In this document: positions 34,552 to 44,814 of the stretch, piece by piece
Layout of the letters: every line of letters starts with the position of its first letter
How positions within the stretch are numbered: position 1 is the first letter of the stretch
From: Sisyra terminalis
Lineage: Eukaryota > Arthropoda > Insecta > Neuroptera > Sisyridae
Length of the DNA stretch: 64,000 nucleotides
Reading direction: 5' to 3'
Assembly: GCA_958496175.1 (NCBI GenBank)
Contig: OY292278.1
Coordinates: 50,034,001-50,098,000 of the forward strand
The notes under the pieces: generated by a model
The model's input: only the letters and a program-made list of their open reading frames with translations
Database searches by the model: none
Told to the model about the DNA's origin: nothing
Made by a program: the position numbers and the translations under genes

Positions 34552-34942
34552 TCTATACTAATATATAAAATTCTTACGTCTGTCTGTACATTTCGATTTT
34601 GAACCCAATTTTGGGGTAAATATTTGTTTCAAAAGGCCCTTATTCCAAATTTGACATTTTTAAAATTTTTGTCTGTCTGTCTGTCTGTGTGTCCCAATTT
34701 AACTAAAGAACGGAACAACCGAATTTAATGAAATTTGGTATTAAGACAACACAATTTTTCACAGCCTATAAGCTACTTATCATTCCAAAAAAATAATAAA
34801 GGAAGGTATTTCCTGGGGATGAAACAAAAAAATTTTAACTTTAGATAGACGAGTTATATATCATTATAAAGGTACTTTAACTGATAATAAGCACAGTAAT
34901 TTCAATTTAAAATCTAAAAAATTGCCTCTTTGAAATATAAAC

Positions 34943-35001
<59 letters not shown>

Positions 35002-35195
35002 AAACACATAGTTGATGTTAATAGTGTAATGACTTACGTATCTGACATTCTGATTGCTCCTAATTAAAAAGACTTGGGTTTGAATCTTACAGTAAACGTT
35101 TTTTTACAAAATTGTTGTAAATAGATCCTTAGGGTTGCCCAGTAAGGAAATATTAACGAAAAAAAGTAATAATAGTATTTTTAATAATGATAATA
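34552..35195 (+). mobile_element. Helitron-like element, second copy, 3' end undefined
   Basis: It starts TCTATACTAATATATAAAA after an A. It then has the two GTCTGTCTGT blocks, a TA tract (34947-35000), box A-like TAGTGTAATGA (35022-35032) and B box-like GGTTTGAATCT (35077-35087). The box spacing of about 45 bp is that of a tRNA gene. Homology with the 9.1-kb copy continues to about 35160. No CTAG end was found. Confidence 0.75.
34947..35000. repeat. TA microsatellite in Helitron-like element
   Basis: About 54 bp of nearly uninterrupted TA dinucleotides. It is the same site as the AT tract in the 9.1-kb copy. Confidence 0.95.
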
Positions 35196-35939
35196 GTTAT
35201 TAAACTTAAAGTAAATAAAATCATTTACCTATACACCCCATCTGACTGATTAAATTTTAATATTCGATGTATTCCTTATAAGAAGTAGACATCTGATAAG
35301 AATTTTGTTTTGAAAATTTCTACCCTTAAAAGAGTAAAAGGGGTGACTAAGTTTGTATGAGAAAATGTAGAATTAATTAACAATCGAAATTTTGAGTTTA
35401 ATATGTGTTATTAATAAATAAATAATTAATTAATAATAAGTTTCTGTTTTTCTTATATCATTTCAATAAAAGCATTTTAAATATCGTCATTTCACTTAAT
35501 TAGTATGAAACTTTAGGTTGTAGGTACTTATACCAAATACCAAAGAGGCGGTTTTTAATTTTTGTTTGTTTTTCAACAATTAAACTTTTTAAAATCTAAT
35601 TTTTATGAACCTGGAGTAACTATTTATTCTGCTGAAAAGCATTAAGGGAGCAATTTTTTATCATATATTTTATTATCAATTAAAATATACAATTTTCCAA
35701 ACTAATTTTTCTTCGGTATATAGAACAATTTTAAAACTAATTATTGTTATTGGAAGTAAATAAAATATTCGAATTTACTTCCACGCTTTCCACCTATTTC
35801 CAACAATTTTGTATGTAAATCGTCCAAATGTGCGAAATCAAATTGCTTTTTAGCCATGATAATCAAAATAAAGGTCATAATTTTTTTTCGTTTTACATTG
35901 TTTTTTCCAACATAAATGCATATTTGTGTCGATGCAAAT
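35196..35939. other. AT-rich DNA, no gene recognised
   Basis: Very AT-rich, with no repeat partner recognised. A 72-codon minus-strand frame at 35747-35965 overlaps the start of the next element and is probably accidental. Confidence 0.35.
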
Positions 35940-36360
35940 AACTTAGGGCCTGTGAATAATACCAAAAACTTTTATGGAGATAAGTTATAGGAAAAACAGT
36001 GTTCTACAAAAAATGTTTTATTATATTTTCTCATAACATTGATGTTCTCTTTTGACCTCGAATTACTTTTGAAAGAATAAATATATCAAAAACTTGTAAA
36101 ACACCTTTTTTGTAGATCGTTTAATTTTCTACAAGAATATACCTTTTTCATTCCGAAATATTTTCACCGACGTGGGCTATAAAATTTCAAAGTGCAAGAG
36201 AATATTGTTTCCATGTTATTTCAAAAGAAAATTGAAATTTGCGATGGGACACCTCTTAATATTAATATTAAGAGCTTTTTTCACAGGATTTTTTTTTGTC
36301 ATTCCCAACAATATTTTCGATATAATTTAAAAAAATCATCATTTTTTTTGAATCAGTCTA
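35940..36360 (+). mobile_element. Half of a MULE-like foldback element (family H)
   Basis: This is homologous to the right half of the elements at 44815-46438 and 51255-52061: ATAAATATATCAAAAACTTG, CCTTTTTTGTAGATCG, TCTACAAGAATATACC, GTGCAAGAGAATATTG, and TTTTGTCATTCCCAACAATA. It ends with the terminal GAATCAGTCTA at 36360. The left half is missing, so it is a deletion remnant. Confidence 0.75.
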
Positions 36361-38469
36361 ATGCACTTAAATAATAAGAAAGGATTTTTTTGATAATTCC
36401 TTGAAATAGAAATTGCAACTTTTCAAAAAAAAAGTATACTAAACATCCTGTATTTTTCCTAAAAATACCCTTCGTCAAATTAAATTTAAAAAAAAAAGGA
36501 AAATGCAATTAACACGTCATAAATAGATTTCCCTATGTGTCTCCAAGATTCATCCCCTATTCAAGGGTGCAACTTATGGAAACAGGGGTCCACTTCAAAG
36601 CGAGCACGTAATTACTATCACAGAACACACTAATGGCCTTTCCATCTCCGGCTTTGTGACGAAATCCCAAAACTCGACCACATTAGACGAAAAAACCGAC
36701 AATTCGAATCGAATACTTACTATTCCCAAAAGCACGAAAATCCTAAATTAACCGAAAGAGGGTGAAATTCAATACGTTAAAAAGGGTCGACATTAGTGTT
36801 TATTAATATTAATTGAAATATAATTTGGAAAACCATAAAAGGGTTAATTGATACTGTGTTTTAATTACAAATAGACTTTAAAACGGGAGAACCGGGAATA
36901 GCTATCGTTCCACTGATCCTTTTTGTTTGGCGGGGGAATGGTGGTTTTCCGTTTGTATAGAAAATGTAAAGAGACAAATTGATGGGGGGTGGGGGATGGG
37001 GGTGGAAGAGTATAGGAGAGGATGTGAATAGCCGCAAGCACTTAAATGTGCCACACTAGAGAAAATATATTGTTGTGTTATTGTTATTATCATTATTGTT
37101 ATTATTATCATAAGCAAATTGACATGCCTCACCCCTAATTCCATTTGGCTTCCATCACTATTCAAAACTTCAACCCTTTCGAGCATTCCCGGAAATTTGC
37201 TCAGTGGTGGCGGTGGCGGCGGCGACGACAACGACGACGGTGGCGGCATGTGAGTGCTAAATGTGGGGAGGGGGTAGTCGCGGCTTTTATCTTGGATAGG
37301 TCCTGCAGGATGTTTTCATCCCTCGTTTGTAAACTGAAAAATAAACAACAATAACAGTAATAATTTCATTTGCTATGAAAATATATGAAAAACTTTTAGC
37401 GTGGACGTGAATGTCTTTGGTGTGAAAGGAAATTAATTTGTTGCGACCGCAGAAAATAAGGGATGAAACGTGGTGAAAGGAAGTCACTGTTTCCCTCTGT
37501 TTCACGGTGTACCTTTGTGGAGGAAAAACAACAGAATTTTGTCTCTGGAAACAAAAAAAAAAAAAAAAAACTTTTGTACAAACACAAATGCCAACAAATG
37601 TACGTTTGTGTGGGGGATGGAAAAAAAAAATGGCGGTATTGATTGTGCCAATGGCTATTTATTAGCCACAAAATCAATTAACCGTGTTTTTCAACAAAAA
37701 TAATTTAATAGACACACCACTATCCCCCTTGGCTTCATCCTACAAAACGACCAGTTTCTCATCGTTTCTCTCTCTTTCTCTCTGATAACACCCCCGCAAT
37801 ACTACCCCCTCTGGCTAACCGTGTCAAAATCAGTGGCGCGCCGTTTTTCTACCTTTATCCATTTGATGATGGCATTTGGGAAAATTCAAAGCTTTTAGAT
37901 GGAAAAATGTGCTGCCACAAAAATATTTGTTGCTAGAAAGGGTTGAAAAAAATAAACCTTGATTTTCTGATTGCAAATAACAACATTTCAACCCTTTGAG
38001 CGATTAGTTGATGAATTGGTTTATTTGCATGTATGTCAAAATCAAATAATTTTCAAGTCCAACACTTTGAGTATCATTAATTAATAACAAATACAATAAA
38101 AACGTTTTTAGAGTAATTCAGGGATCAATTTAAAATTTATTGAAATAGGTTCAAATGGAGCATTTCTCTTTTTAATAGATCCAAAAAAATAATCATTTTG
38201 TCGGTCCTCCTTCAATATCCTATATGTTCAAAATCCTCCACGTCCCATGTTTTATTTGACCCTTGAATTAATTTCAATTCAAAAGTATCTATTTCTTAAC
38301 TATTTTTACCTATTTACCCTATCTCTATTTCTTAACTAATAACTCATTTGCTAATTGTATTATTTTAGTATACAAATTCCAAATAAGAATATAAAAATTA
38401 TATCATAATATCAAGTTCCACCAAAGAAGAAGTTATCACATTAAACAAAGATCCAGAGTTCAATTTCCC
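36361..38469. other. Unique DNA with AT-poorer islands, no gene recognised
   Basis: At 36900-37280 there is an AT-poorer island with GGT/GGC/GAC triplet runs (37198-37250). An ATT/GTT-rich run lies at about 37075-37110 and a poly-A run near 37553. The open frames are low-complexity (Pro-, Arg- or Trp-rich) and opposite frames overlap, so I do not call a gene. Confidence 0.4.
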
Positions 38470-38848
38470 AAAATTCCATAATAAATACCGTCACTACAAC
38501 AGTCACTTTAAACGAGAAATACTAAGCTTACTTTGTACAAATCAAGGCACTGTAGTTTGAATGGCACAGAATGCATGGGCCAATCATAACACAACGTGCA
38601 AAACTCAATCTTTATTTCGACCAATCAGTGCATTTGTAACTAAAACTTTATAGATTTTAACCAATGACATGATTCTTTGGTCTATGTTCCTTATATCCAA
38701 GATTTATAAATTACACAGGTTGCCCTATTAGAAAAAAAAATGACGTCATACGATGAATTTTGAAATTTGAATCAGTCTGAAGATATCTACGAATTTCTTC
38801 TGGAAACGTCACGTGGTGCATGAGGCCACCTGTGTATTTTATAAACCT

Positions 38849-39050
38849 TGCCTTATATTATATGTTCCGAAAGATCTATCAGTTTGGCCAATGTAGAATT
38901 TTTTACAGGAACTACATTTAATTTTATATATTATGATTTATTTTCGTTGTGATATGGTTGTTCTCCAATGGTTTAAGATCTTTCATCATGTTGTTTGTTG
39001 AAAATGCGATATTGATGTTATTTTTCTTAAGGAAGTTGATGATTGTACTT
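38849..39050 (-). pseudogene. Penelope-like element: linker and GIY-YIG endonuclease fragment
   Basis: The minus strand reads STIINFLKKNNINIAFSTNN and MMKDLKPLENNHITTK (RT-to-endonuclease linker). About 30 bp on, in another frame, it reads IYKIKCSSCKKFYIGQTDRSF in two parts: IYKIKCSSC then KKFYIGQTDRSF. IY...YIGQT-RSF is the signature of the GIY-YIG nuclease of Penelope-like elements, and the C-x2-C just before it is also typical. The initial Gly of GIY is Ile here. The nuclease would nick target DNA for integration; this copy is a broken fragment running opposite to the RT next to it. Confidence 0.85.
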
Positions 39051-39320
39051 AGCTTTTCAGATACAACAATCACCAATGAAAATGGAAAGTTGTCATACAA
39101 TATACTCAGAAAACCAACAACGAACATAATTATCCATAAAATATTATTTCACCCAAAAAACCAAAAAATGGCAGCTGACAACAGTCTAGTGTACAGAGGG
39201 ATCAAGTTCCCTCGTAGCACCAAAGCTCATGAAGAAGAATTTAAGATAATTAAACATAAAGCCATTACTAACGGATACAACAGCTCAATCATAGACAAAA
39301 TAATATCGAAATTTACTTAA
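39051..39320 (+). pseudogene. Penelope-like element reverse transcriptase, C-terminal (thumb) part
   Basis: About 90 codons stay open: FSDTTITNENGKLSYN, LRKPTT, HKILFHPKNQKMAA, YRGIKFPRS, then EEEFKIIKHKAITNGYNSS and IIDKIISKFT. The order [YL]RKPT-T, H-K-x-FHP-x2-QKxAA and E-x2-I-x(n)-NGY is that of PLE RTs downstream of the catalytic domain. The frame opens upstream at 38949 into sequence that is antisense to the opposite-strand linker, so residues before about 39051 are artefactual. An inversion junction lies near 39050. Confidence 0.85.
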
Positions 39321-39552
39321 AAATCCATTCTTCCAACTCCACCAAAAGAAAATCAAAAATAAATAAAATCAAACATCAATAATATATTTAGTTTTACAAT
39401 CGCCAACTTCCTAATGTAAAATAATTTCAATATCACATCTTCAACAAATAACATGATGAAAATTCTTAAACCATTGGTTAAAAACCAAATTACAATGATA
39501 AATAAAACCAGATTATATAAAATTAAATGTGATAGATCTGTCGGAACAAAAT
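39321..39552 (+). pseudogene. Penelope-like element: linker and endonuclease start with core deleted
   Basis: This continues the RT above in the same orientation. FTIANFL, stop, then STNNMMKILKPLVKNQITM and INKTRLYKIKC, followed at once by DRSVGTKYKEYIA. Compared with the minus-strand copy, the segment CSSCKKFYIGQT is deleted, which removes the nuclease core. The surrounding arm sequence (CCAAAGAATCATG) follows directly. Confidence 0.75.
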
Positions 39553-40062
39553 ATAAGGAATATATAGCCAAAGAATCATGTCATTGGTTAAAATCTATAA
39601 AGTTTAAGTAACAAACTCTCTGATTGCTCGAAATAAAGATTGAGTTTTGTACGGTGGGCTATGATTGGCCCATGCATTCTGCGCCATAACTACAGTGCCT
39701 TGATTTGTACAAAGTAGGCTTAGGATTTCTCATTTTAATTGACTTTTGGGTACAGAACATTTGGAACGGTATTTCTTTCGATTTATAATTCATATATCGC
39801 AAAGAAAATTATGATTATTTAAATAATTTTTCTATATAAGTCTTAATTATAATCCGGAATTTATGTTTTTCAATTTAAAATTTACTTTTGCGGATGAAGA
39901 TTTTTCTTTTGGTTCTTGAGGTTATTTTGTTTCGCACAACTAAGACCGGTCTTAATAAACATCCGTAAACTAAGAACCATAAAAAAAAATTCTAATAATA
40001 TTTTGGCAACTTATTTTCTTATTTTAATTTTGTCTATTATCGCGATCAACGAACATTGATTT

Positions 40063-40130
40063 TATTGTAAAATTAAATGTGGTTCCTGCGAAAAATTATA
40101 CATTGGTCAAACTGGTAGATCTTTCGGAAT
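40063..40130 (+). pseudogene. Penelope-like GIY-YIG endonuclease fragment
   Basis: The strand reads KIKCGSCEKLYIGQTGRSFG before a TGA. It has the C-x2-C pair and an intact YIGQTGRSF motif. It is followed by the 3' arm sequence (about 40160-40330), as in the copies near 38.8 and 39.5 kb. Only about 22 codons are left. Confidence 0.8.
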
Positions 40131-40689
40131 ATGATATATAAAGACCATACACCGATGATACAAGAATCATGTTATTGTTTAAAATCTATAAAGTTTAAGT
40201 AACAAATTCACTGATTGGTCGAAATAAAGAATGAGTTTTGTTCGGTGTTCTATGATTGGCCTATGCATCCTGCGCCATTTAAACGACTACAGTGCCTTGA
40301 GTTGTTCAAAGTAAACTTAGTATTTCTCGTTTAAAGTGACTTTTGAGTATAGAACATTTGGAACGGTATTTCTTCGATTTATAATTCATATATCGCAAAG
40401 AAAATTAGTTTTATTAAAATATTTTTTCTATGTTACTCTTAATTATAATCCGGAATTAATATTTTTAAATTTTAAATTTACTTTTGACGGTAAAGATCGT
40501 TGATTTTGTAAGGGTTATTTTTCTTCGCACAATTAAGACTTTCGGTCTTAATAAAGATCCGTAAACTGAGAACCATAAAAAAAAAAATCCTTTTATATTT
40601 TGGCAACTTATTTTCTTATTCTAATTTTGATAATTATCGCGATCAACGATCATTGGTCTTATTGTTTTTAAAGCGAAATTTTGACTTAC

Positions 40690-40768
40690 TTAAGATTTGA
40701 AGTCTTCAAATGAAATTCAATAATTTTCTTTCACGATTTGCATTTATGATTGTATCGTTTACGAATCA
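40690..40768 (-). pseudogene. Penelope-like RT scrap (FVND)
   Basis: The minus strand reads FVNDTIINANRERKLLNFI before a TGA. It is homologous to the FVDD fragment at 3107-3190, with the first catalytic Asp changed to Asn. It lies at the same place in the 930-bp unit as 41610-41696. Confidence 0.5.
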
Positions 40769-40876
40769 AAAGTTTGAAAATCGCTTTTTACCAATTTTAA
40801 TTCCTCTATTTTCTCCTCCAAAGTGAGTTCCAGTATAATCTCTCGTACAACTTGAAATTTTACAAAACACTTTTAT

Positions 40877-41062
40877 GACGAAAATCATCAATGCTTAAAT
40901 TTCGAAACAAATTTTAAGCCATTACATATTTGCAAGAAAAGATCACATATGAACACCCTGACAGTAAATGAAATATACTAATCCCACAAAATAGATTCAA
41001 ATAACATCCTTATCGATAAATTATATAAAACAAACTACCTAAATAGAAATTTGTTAACAACT
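40877..41062 (+). pseudogene. Penelope-like endonuclease C-terminus, decayed copy
   Basis: Homologous to the intact segment at 41809-41994 but with stops (after the FETNF-like part and within the IYKG part). HMNTLTVNEIY and IDSNNILIDKLY remain readable. A family C hammerhead-like motif follows within about 20 bp, as in the other unit. Confidence 0.65.
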
Positions 41063-41080
41063 GACAAAAATAATCATTAT

Positions 41081-41120
41081 CTGATGATGACAGCCAAAAA
41101 CTGTTGAAACAAGTCGCAAT
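41081..41120 (+). ncRNA. Hammerhead-like motif, family C
   Basis: CTGATGA at 41081, then TGACAG, loop CCAAAAA, CTGTT, GAAAC at 41105, and AGTCGCAATAAA. The CTGANGA core, a short helix II and the GAAA box are present. The junction between helix II and GAAA has extra bases compared with a standard hammerhead. The helix III palindrome seen in other copies (ACGCGT) is AAGT here, so activity is doubtful. It lies just after the PLE endonuclease remnant. Confidence 0.5.
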
Positions 41121-41609
41121 AAAAAAGAAATGGAGTCATAAAACATATATTATAATTTATTAATTAAAAATTATCCATTTAAAATTATGATTTAAAACTT
41201 TTCTGCAGTAAAATGAACAAAATCCCTTATTTTTAAATAAAATTTGCTTAGTATTTCTCGTTTAAAGTGAATTTTCAGTACAGAACATTTGGAACGGTAT
41301 TTCTTTCGATTTATAATTCATATATCGTAAAGAAAATTATTGTTATTTAAATAATTTTTCTAAATAACTCTTAATTATAATCCGGAATTAATATTTTTCA
41401 ATTTTAAATTTACTTTTGAGGATGAAGATCGTTGATTTTGTAAGGGTTATTTTTCTTCGAACATGTAAGACTTTCGGTCTTAATAAAGATCTATAAACTG
41501 AGAACCAAAAAATTTTTTTTCTAATCATATTTTGGAAATTGATTTTCTTATTCTAATTTTGATCATTATCGCGATGAATGATCATTGGTCTTATTGTTTT
41601 TAAAGCGAA

Positions 41610-41696
41610 ATTTTGACTTACGATTTGAAGTCTTCGAATAAAGCCCAATAATTTGCTTTCACGGTTCGAATTTATGATTGCATTGTCTACAAATCG
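41610..41696 (-). pseudogene. Penelope-like RT scrap (FVDN)
   Basis: The minus strand reads RFVDNAIINSNRESKLLGFI and RRLQIVSQNF in one frame. The second catalytic Asp is Asn. Homologous to 3107-3190. Confidence 0.5.
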
Positions 41697-41808
41697 AATG
41701 TTGGAAAACCGCTTTCCACCAATTATAATTTCTTAATTTTTCTCCTCCAAAGTAAGTTCCAGTATAATCTCTCCTACAATAACTTGAAATTTTACAAAAC
41801 ACTTTTAT

Positions 41809-41994
41809 GACGAAAATCATCAATGCTTAAATTTCGAAAGAAATTTTATGCCACCACATATTTGGAAGAAAGGATCACATATGAACACCCTGGAAGAATT
41901 TGAAATATACAAAGGCCACAAACTAGATCCAAATAACATCCTTGAAGACAAATATATCAAACAAACAACCTATATGAAATTTGTTTACCACTGA
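41809..41994 (+). pseudogene. Penelope-like endonuclease C-terminus with native stop
   Basis: An uninterrupted 61-codon frame ends at TGA (41992-41994). It contains IWKKGSHMNTLEEFEIYK, then GHKLDPNNILEDKY. The K-G-x-K/H-MNTLEEFEIYK block is characteristic of the end of PLE GIY-YIG endonucleases. The upstream nuclease core is missing here. The family C hammerhead-like motif starts 15 nt after the stop, which places the motif in the 3' untranslated part of the element. Confidence 0.85.
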
Positions 41995-42009
41995 CAAAAT
42001 AATTTTTAC

Positions 42010-42046
42010 CTGATGACAGCCAAGAACTCTTCAACCGCGTCATAAT
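42010..42046 (+). ncRNA. Hammerhead-like motif, family C, mutated
   Basis: CTGATGA (42010), CAG, loop, CT-C-TT, CAACC in place of GAAAC, then GCGTCATAATAAAG. Loss of the GAAA box makes it inactive, but its place right after the endonuclease stop is informative. AATAAAGAAGAAATT follows, as in the 57.3-kb copy. Confidence 0.5.
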
Positions 42047-42175
42047 AAAGAAGAAATTAAGTCATATGACTTATATTATTATTCATTTATTAAAAATTAT
42101 CAATTTGAAATTAATATTTTAAACACTTCTGTAGTAAAAACTGATAAAAGATCCTCTTTTTTTAATGAAATTTTC

Positions 42176-44269
42176 CTGGAGAAAAATATAAACAACCCCA
42201 AAAACTTTAAGTCTCACATGAATTGTTGATTCCAGTTTTGAAACACATTAAATCAAAACTCATAAAAACCACCCTCAATACAAGTAAGTTTCATAATAAT
42301 AATTTGGTCGTTAAAACTTTAATATTCGAAGTTGAATTCTCATCTCTAACTTTTATTTTTATTTTTTTGCTTTCCACCCCCCCCCCCCCTCCCGTGGTCT
42401 CTCTTCGTGTGTATCACATGGACTCCCAACAATAACGTCATTTTTCCGTAAACACATGTTCGGAAAAAATAACGCTAAAACGGTAAAAAAGCTGCAAGAA
42501 AAATGGGAAATGGATGGCACAGCTAACACATAAATGGCAAAGCGCAGAAAACGAAACGCAAAAAAGACGTTGAAACTGAGACGGGAAAATTATGTTGTCG
42601 TAAAATATCGTAAAAACTTTTCACATGACAAAATGTCTCGTTAGATAATTTCGCTCGTGTAAAAAATGCATTACACTTCTCCGAATCCAACAAATGGCAT
42701 GGCAAATTCAAATTAGTTTTCGCAGTGTTTTTTTTTTGTATTTCGCCCACAATAATACTTGAATAATTATATCTATGGTTGTTTAATGAATCTTCAACCG
42801 ATGAAAAAAAAGCCGAAAAGAAAAAAAAAGGCTGAAGAAAAAGAACAAAGCCTTGTATTGTTGCGATTATTATATATGGCTTTGTATCGAGGGGTTGTTA
42901 TGATTGTCATCATTTTCCAACGATACCCATCAAAATGCCTACATTCAACCCGTCAACCCCTTCTGTTATTGTATTGTTCACCAAATAATTTGTTGAAATT
43001 ATTATACTTAAAGAAAAATCTTCCAATTTTCTTTCAGATAACAAAAAAAAGCTCTCTAATCTCTTTGTTTGATATTTTCTTACAACAAAAACGCAGCTGT
43101 TCCAGTTTAGATCTGAAGCTCTTTTAACTTTCCATTTAATTTATATCATCCCTTATTACAGGAAATCTATACAAGGGTTTATATGTGGTTTGTGTAAATT
43201 ATCAATGCAACTTTTCTTTTTGCACCTGTAGGGGTTGTTATTTCAATAAAATTTGAACAAATTTTTGCACAGCAAACGCAATATTGGATGAAAAGATGAA
43301 CAATATTTGAAGTTACAGAAAATTACGTTCATATATTTAAGAAAATATACGTGAAGAGCGTAAAATTTTAAAAATTAAAGAAAAATATTGAACATCCTCA
43401 TCATAAAGCCAACGCCAAAGTAACTCGAAAATTTTACGTTATTTATCTCAATATGTACCGGGTAAAAGACGGTGGCAACCAACAAACGATGACTTTGAAC
43501 TTTCCCAAAAAAAAAAAAAAAAAAAAAAAATAGGAAAAATATATACAAAAAACGTTAAAGCTGCACTGAAGATGGTGCGACGAAAACGTAACGAGAAAAA
43601 AAAATGAGAAAATGCCCGACAAGTTTATAGAAAATAGAGTGGATGCAAGAGAGCTTTTGAACGCCATAACGAGCTTTAGTGTAAGCGATGCATCTAGCGC
43701 GAGAGCTTTTTACCAAAACATTCCTCTGTCATCGCGCGTACCGTGTGACACTTTTATTAGATTACTAAAGTTGAGCTTTCTATGCAATTTTTTCTATCGT
43801 CTCCTCACAACCGCCCGTCCGTAAAGCTCAGCACCCTCCCACCCACCCACCATCGAGCAGCGGCACGGCGGCTTTTTAAAACGATCGGCATGTTTGTCTT
43901 TCTTGAGAGTACTTCTGAGATTTTATCGAATTAAATCGTAAAGAAGAAAATTATCATAAAAAATCCTTACGAATATTACGGCACAAATTCTATATTTTCC
44001 TTTAATGCCGTTTCGGGGAAAATTGTCACGATATTTATTACTCTATATATATAAGTGAAATGTATGAAATTCGGGATATTTTTACTGGAGAGAATGTCAG
44101 TGCAATGTGTTCCCGTAGGAACGGATAGGAAACACATTGCATTTACAGATACACCGATCGAATGACATTGGCTTTCTATTTTGTTGAGTTATTTATTATT
44201 GATTTCTGTCAAAAACATTCAGCAAAATTTAAAGCATAAACCCCTTACAATGATTTTCTTCAAACACTT
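42176..44269. other. Unique DNA with AT-poorer islands, no gene recognised
   Basis: A poly-C run of about 13 lies near 42377 and a poly-A run near 43508-43530. Frames at 42759-43127 (Lys-rich start) and 43612-43824 are unrecognised. At 43560-43880 the DNA is AT-poorer without repeats. Confidence 0.4.
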
Positions 44270-44657
44270 AGTTAATCTTTTTTGATTAAATCGATTAATT
44301 AAGTTTGTAATCGACAAAGAATTGACAGATTTTCAAATCGATTTTCCCCAAAATTTAAAGAGAAAACAACATGAATCTTAATATGAAACATTATGTTCAT
44401 GTTAAGCCTGTGAAAGGGGATGAAAACAGTTTAATTTTTCAACTTTTATATTAAAATTTTGAGGATATAGAGTTTATTGTTTCCCCGAATGTTAATCTTA
44501 TTTCATTAAATCAATTAATTATGTTTGTAATTGACACAGAATTGATAAATTTTCAAATCGATTTTCCCCAAAATTAAAAGAGAAAACAGCATGAATCTTA
44601 ATACAAAACATTATCATTGAATTTTAATTAAAAATATTTTATTTTTGTGAATCAAGA

Positions 44658-44694
44658 ATCCTGATGAAGTTCCAATACGTAACGAAACGTAGCT
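44658..44694 (+). ncRNA. Hammerhead ribozyme-like motif, family A, helix II decayed
   Basis: Core CTGATGA (44661-44667), GAA, ACGT, A and GCT are intact. Helix II is damaged (GTTCCAATACGTAAC) and helix I reads ATC against GCT. It is followed by AACAACCTGAATTGTCTTC like the other family A copies. Probably inactive. Confidence 0.65.
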
Positions 44695-44814
44695 AATTGA
44701 ATAATAAAAATATTAAATAAAAAAAAACGATCTTAAACAACCTGAATTGTCTTCGTATTTAAAAAAAGTAAAGCTGAGATCTGAATTTTATCATCTACAA
44801 AACATTATGTTCAT

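Larger units (their letters stand above)
38470..39745. repeat. Inverted repeat enclosing PLE coding remnants
   Basis: The left arm (about 38470-38700, minus) and right arm (about 39548-39745, plus) share CCAAAGAATCATGTCATTGG, AAAATCTATAAAG, TGATTGGTCGAAATAAAG, GGCCCATGCATTCTGCG-like and ACAGTGCC blocks. A third plus copy lies at 40160-40330. In each case the arm follows GIY-YIG endonuclease remnants, so it is the PLE 3' region. Two partial PLEs therefore face each other head to head. Confidence 0.8.
40330..42175 (+). repeat. Tandem duplication of ~930 bp with PLE 3' parts
   Basis: Landmarks recur about 930 bp apart: ACATTTGGAACGGTATTTC (about 40352, 41287), GACTTTCGGTCTTAATAAAG (about 40535, 41470), ATCGCGAT (about 40637, 41570), endonuclease C-terminus (40877, 41809) and the family C hammerhead-like motif (41081, 42010). 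A shorter partial copy of the first part sits at 39745-40020. Each unit contains a reverse-oriented RT scrap followed by a forward endonuclease end, so the arrangement was rearranged before duplication. Confidence 0.85.

Noticed and set aside
36902..37354. Pro-rich minus-strand and Arg-rich plus-strand open frames as a possible gene
   Set aside because: Both arise from GGT/GGC/GAC triplet runs read on opposite strands; no domain, splice context or second exon is visible.
38949..39060. The first ~35 residues of the 123-codon frame as part of the PLE reverse transcriptase
   Set aside because: This part is antisense to the linker coding of the opposite-strand endonuclease fragment, so it is an accidental extension across an inversion junction.
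43612..43824. 70-codon open frame in AT-poor DNA
   Set aside because: No similarity to any family I know and no supporting signals; left as unique DNA.
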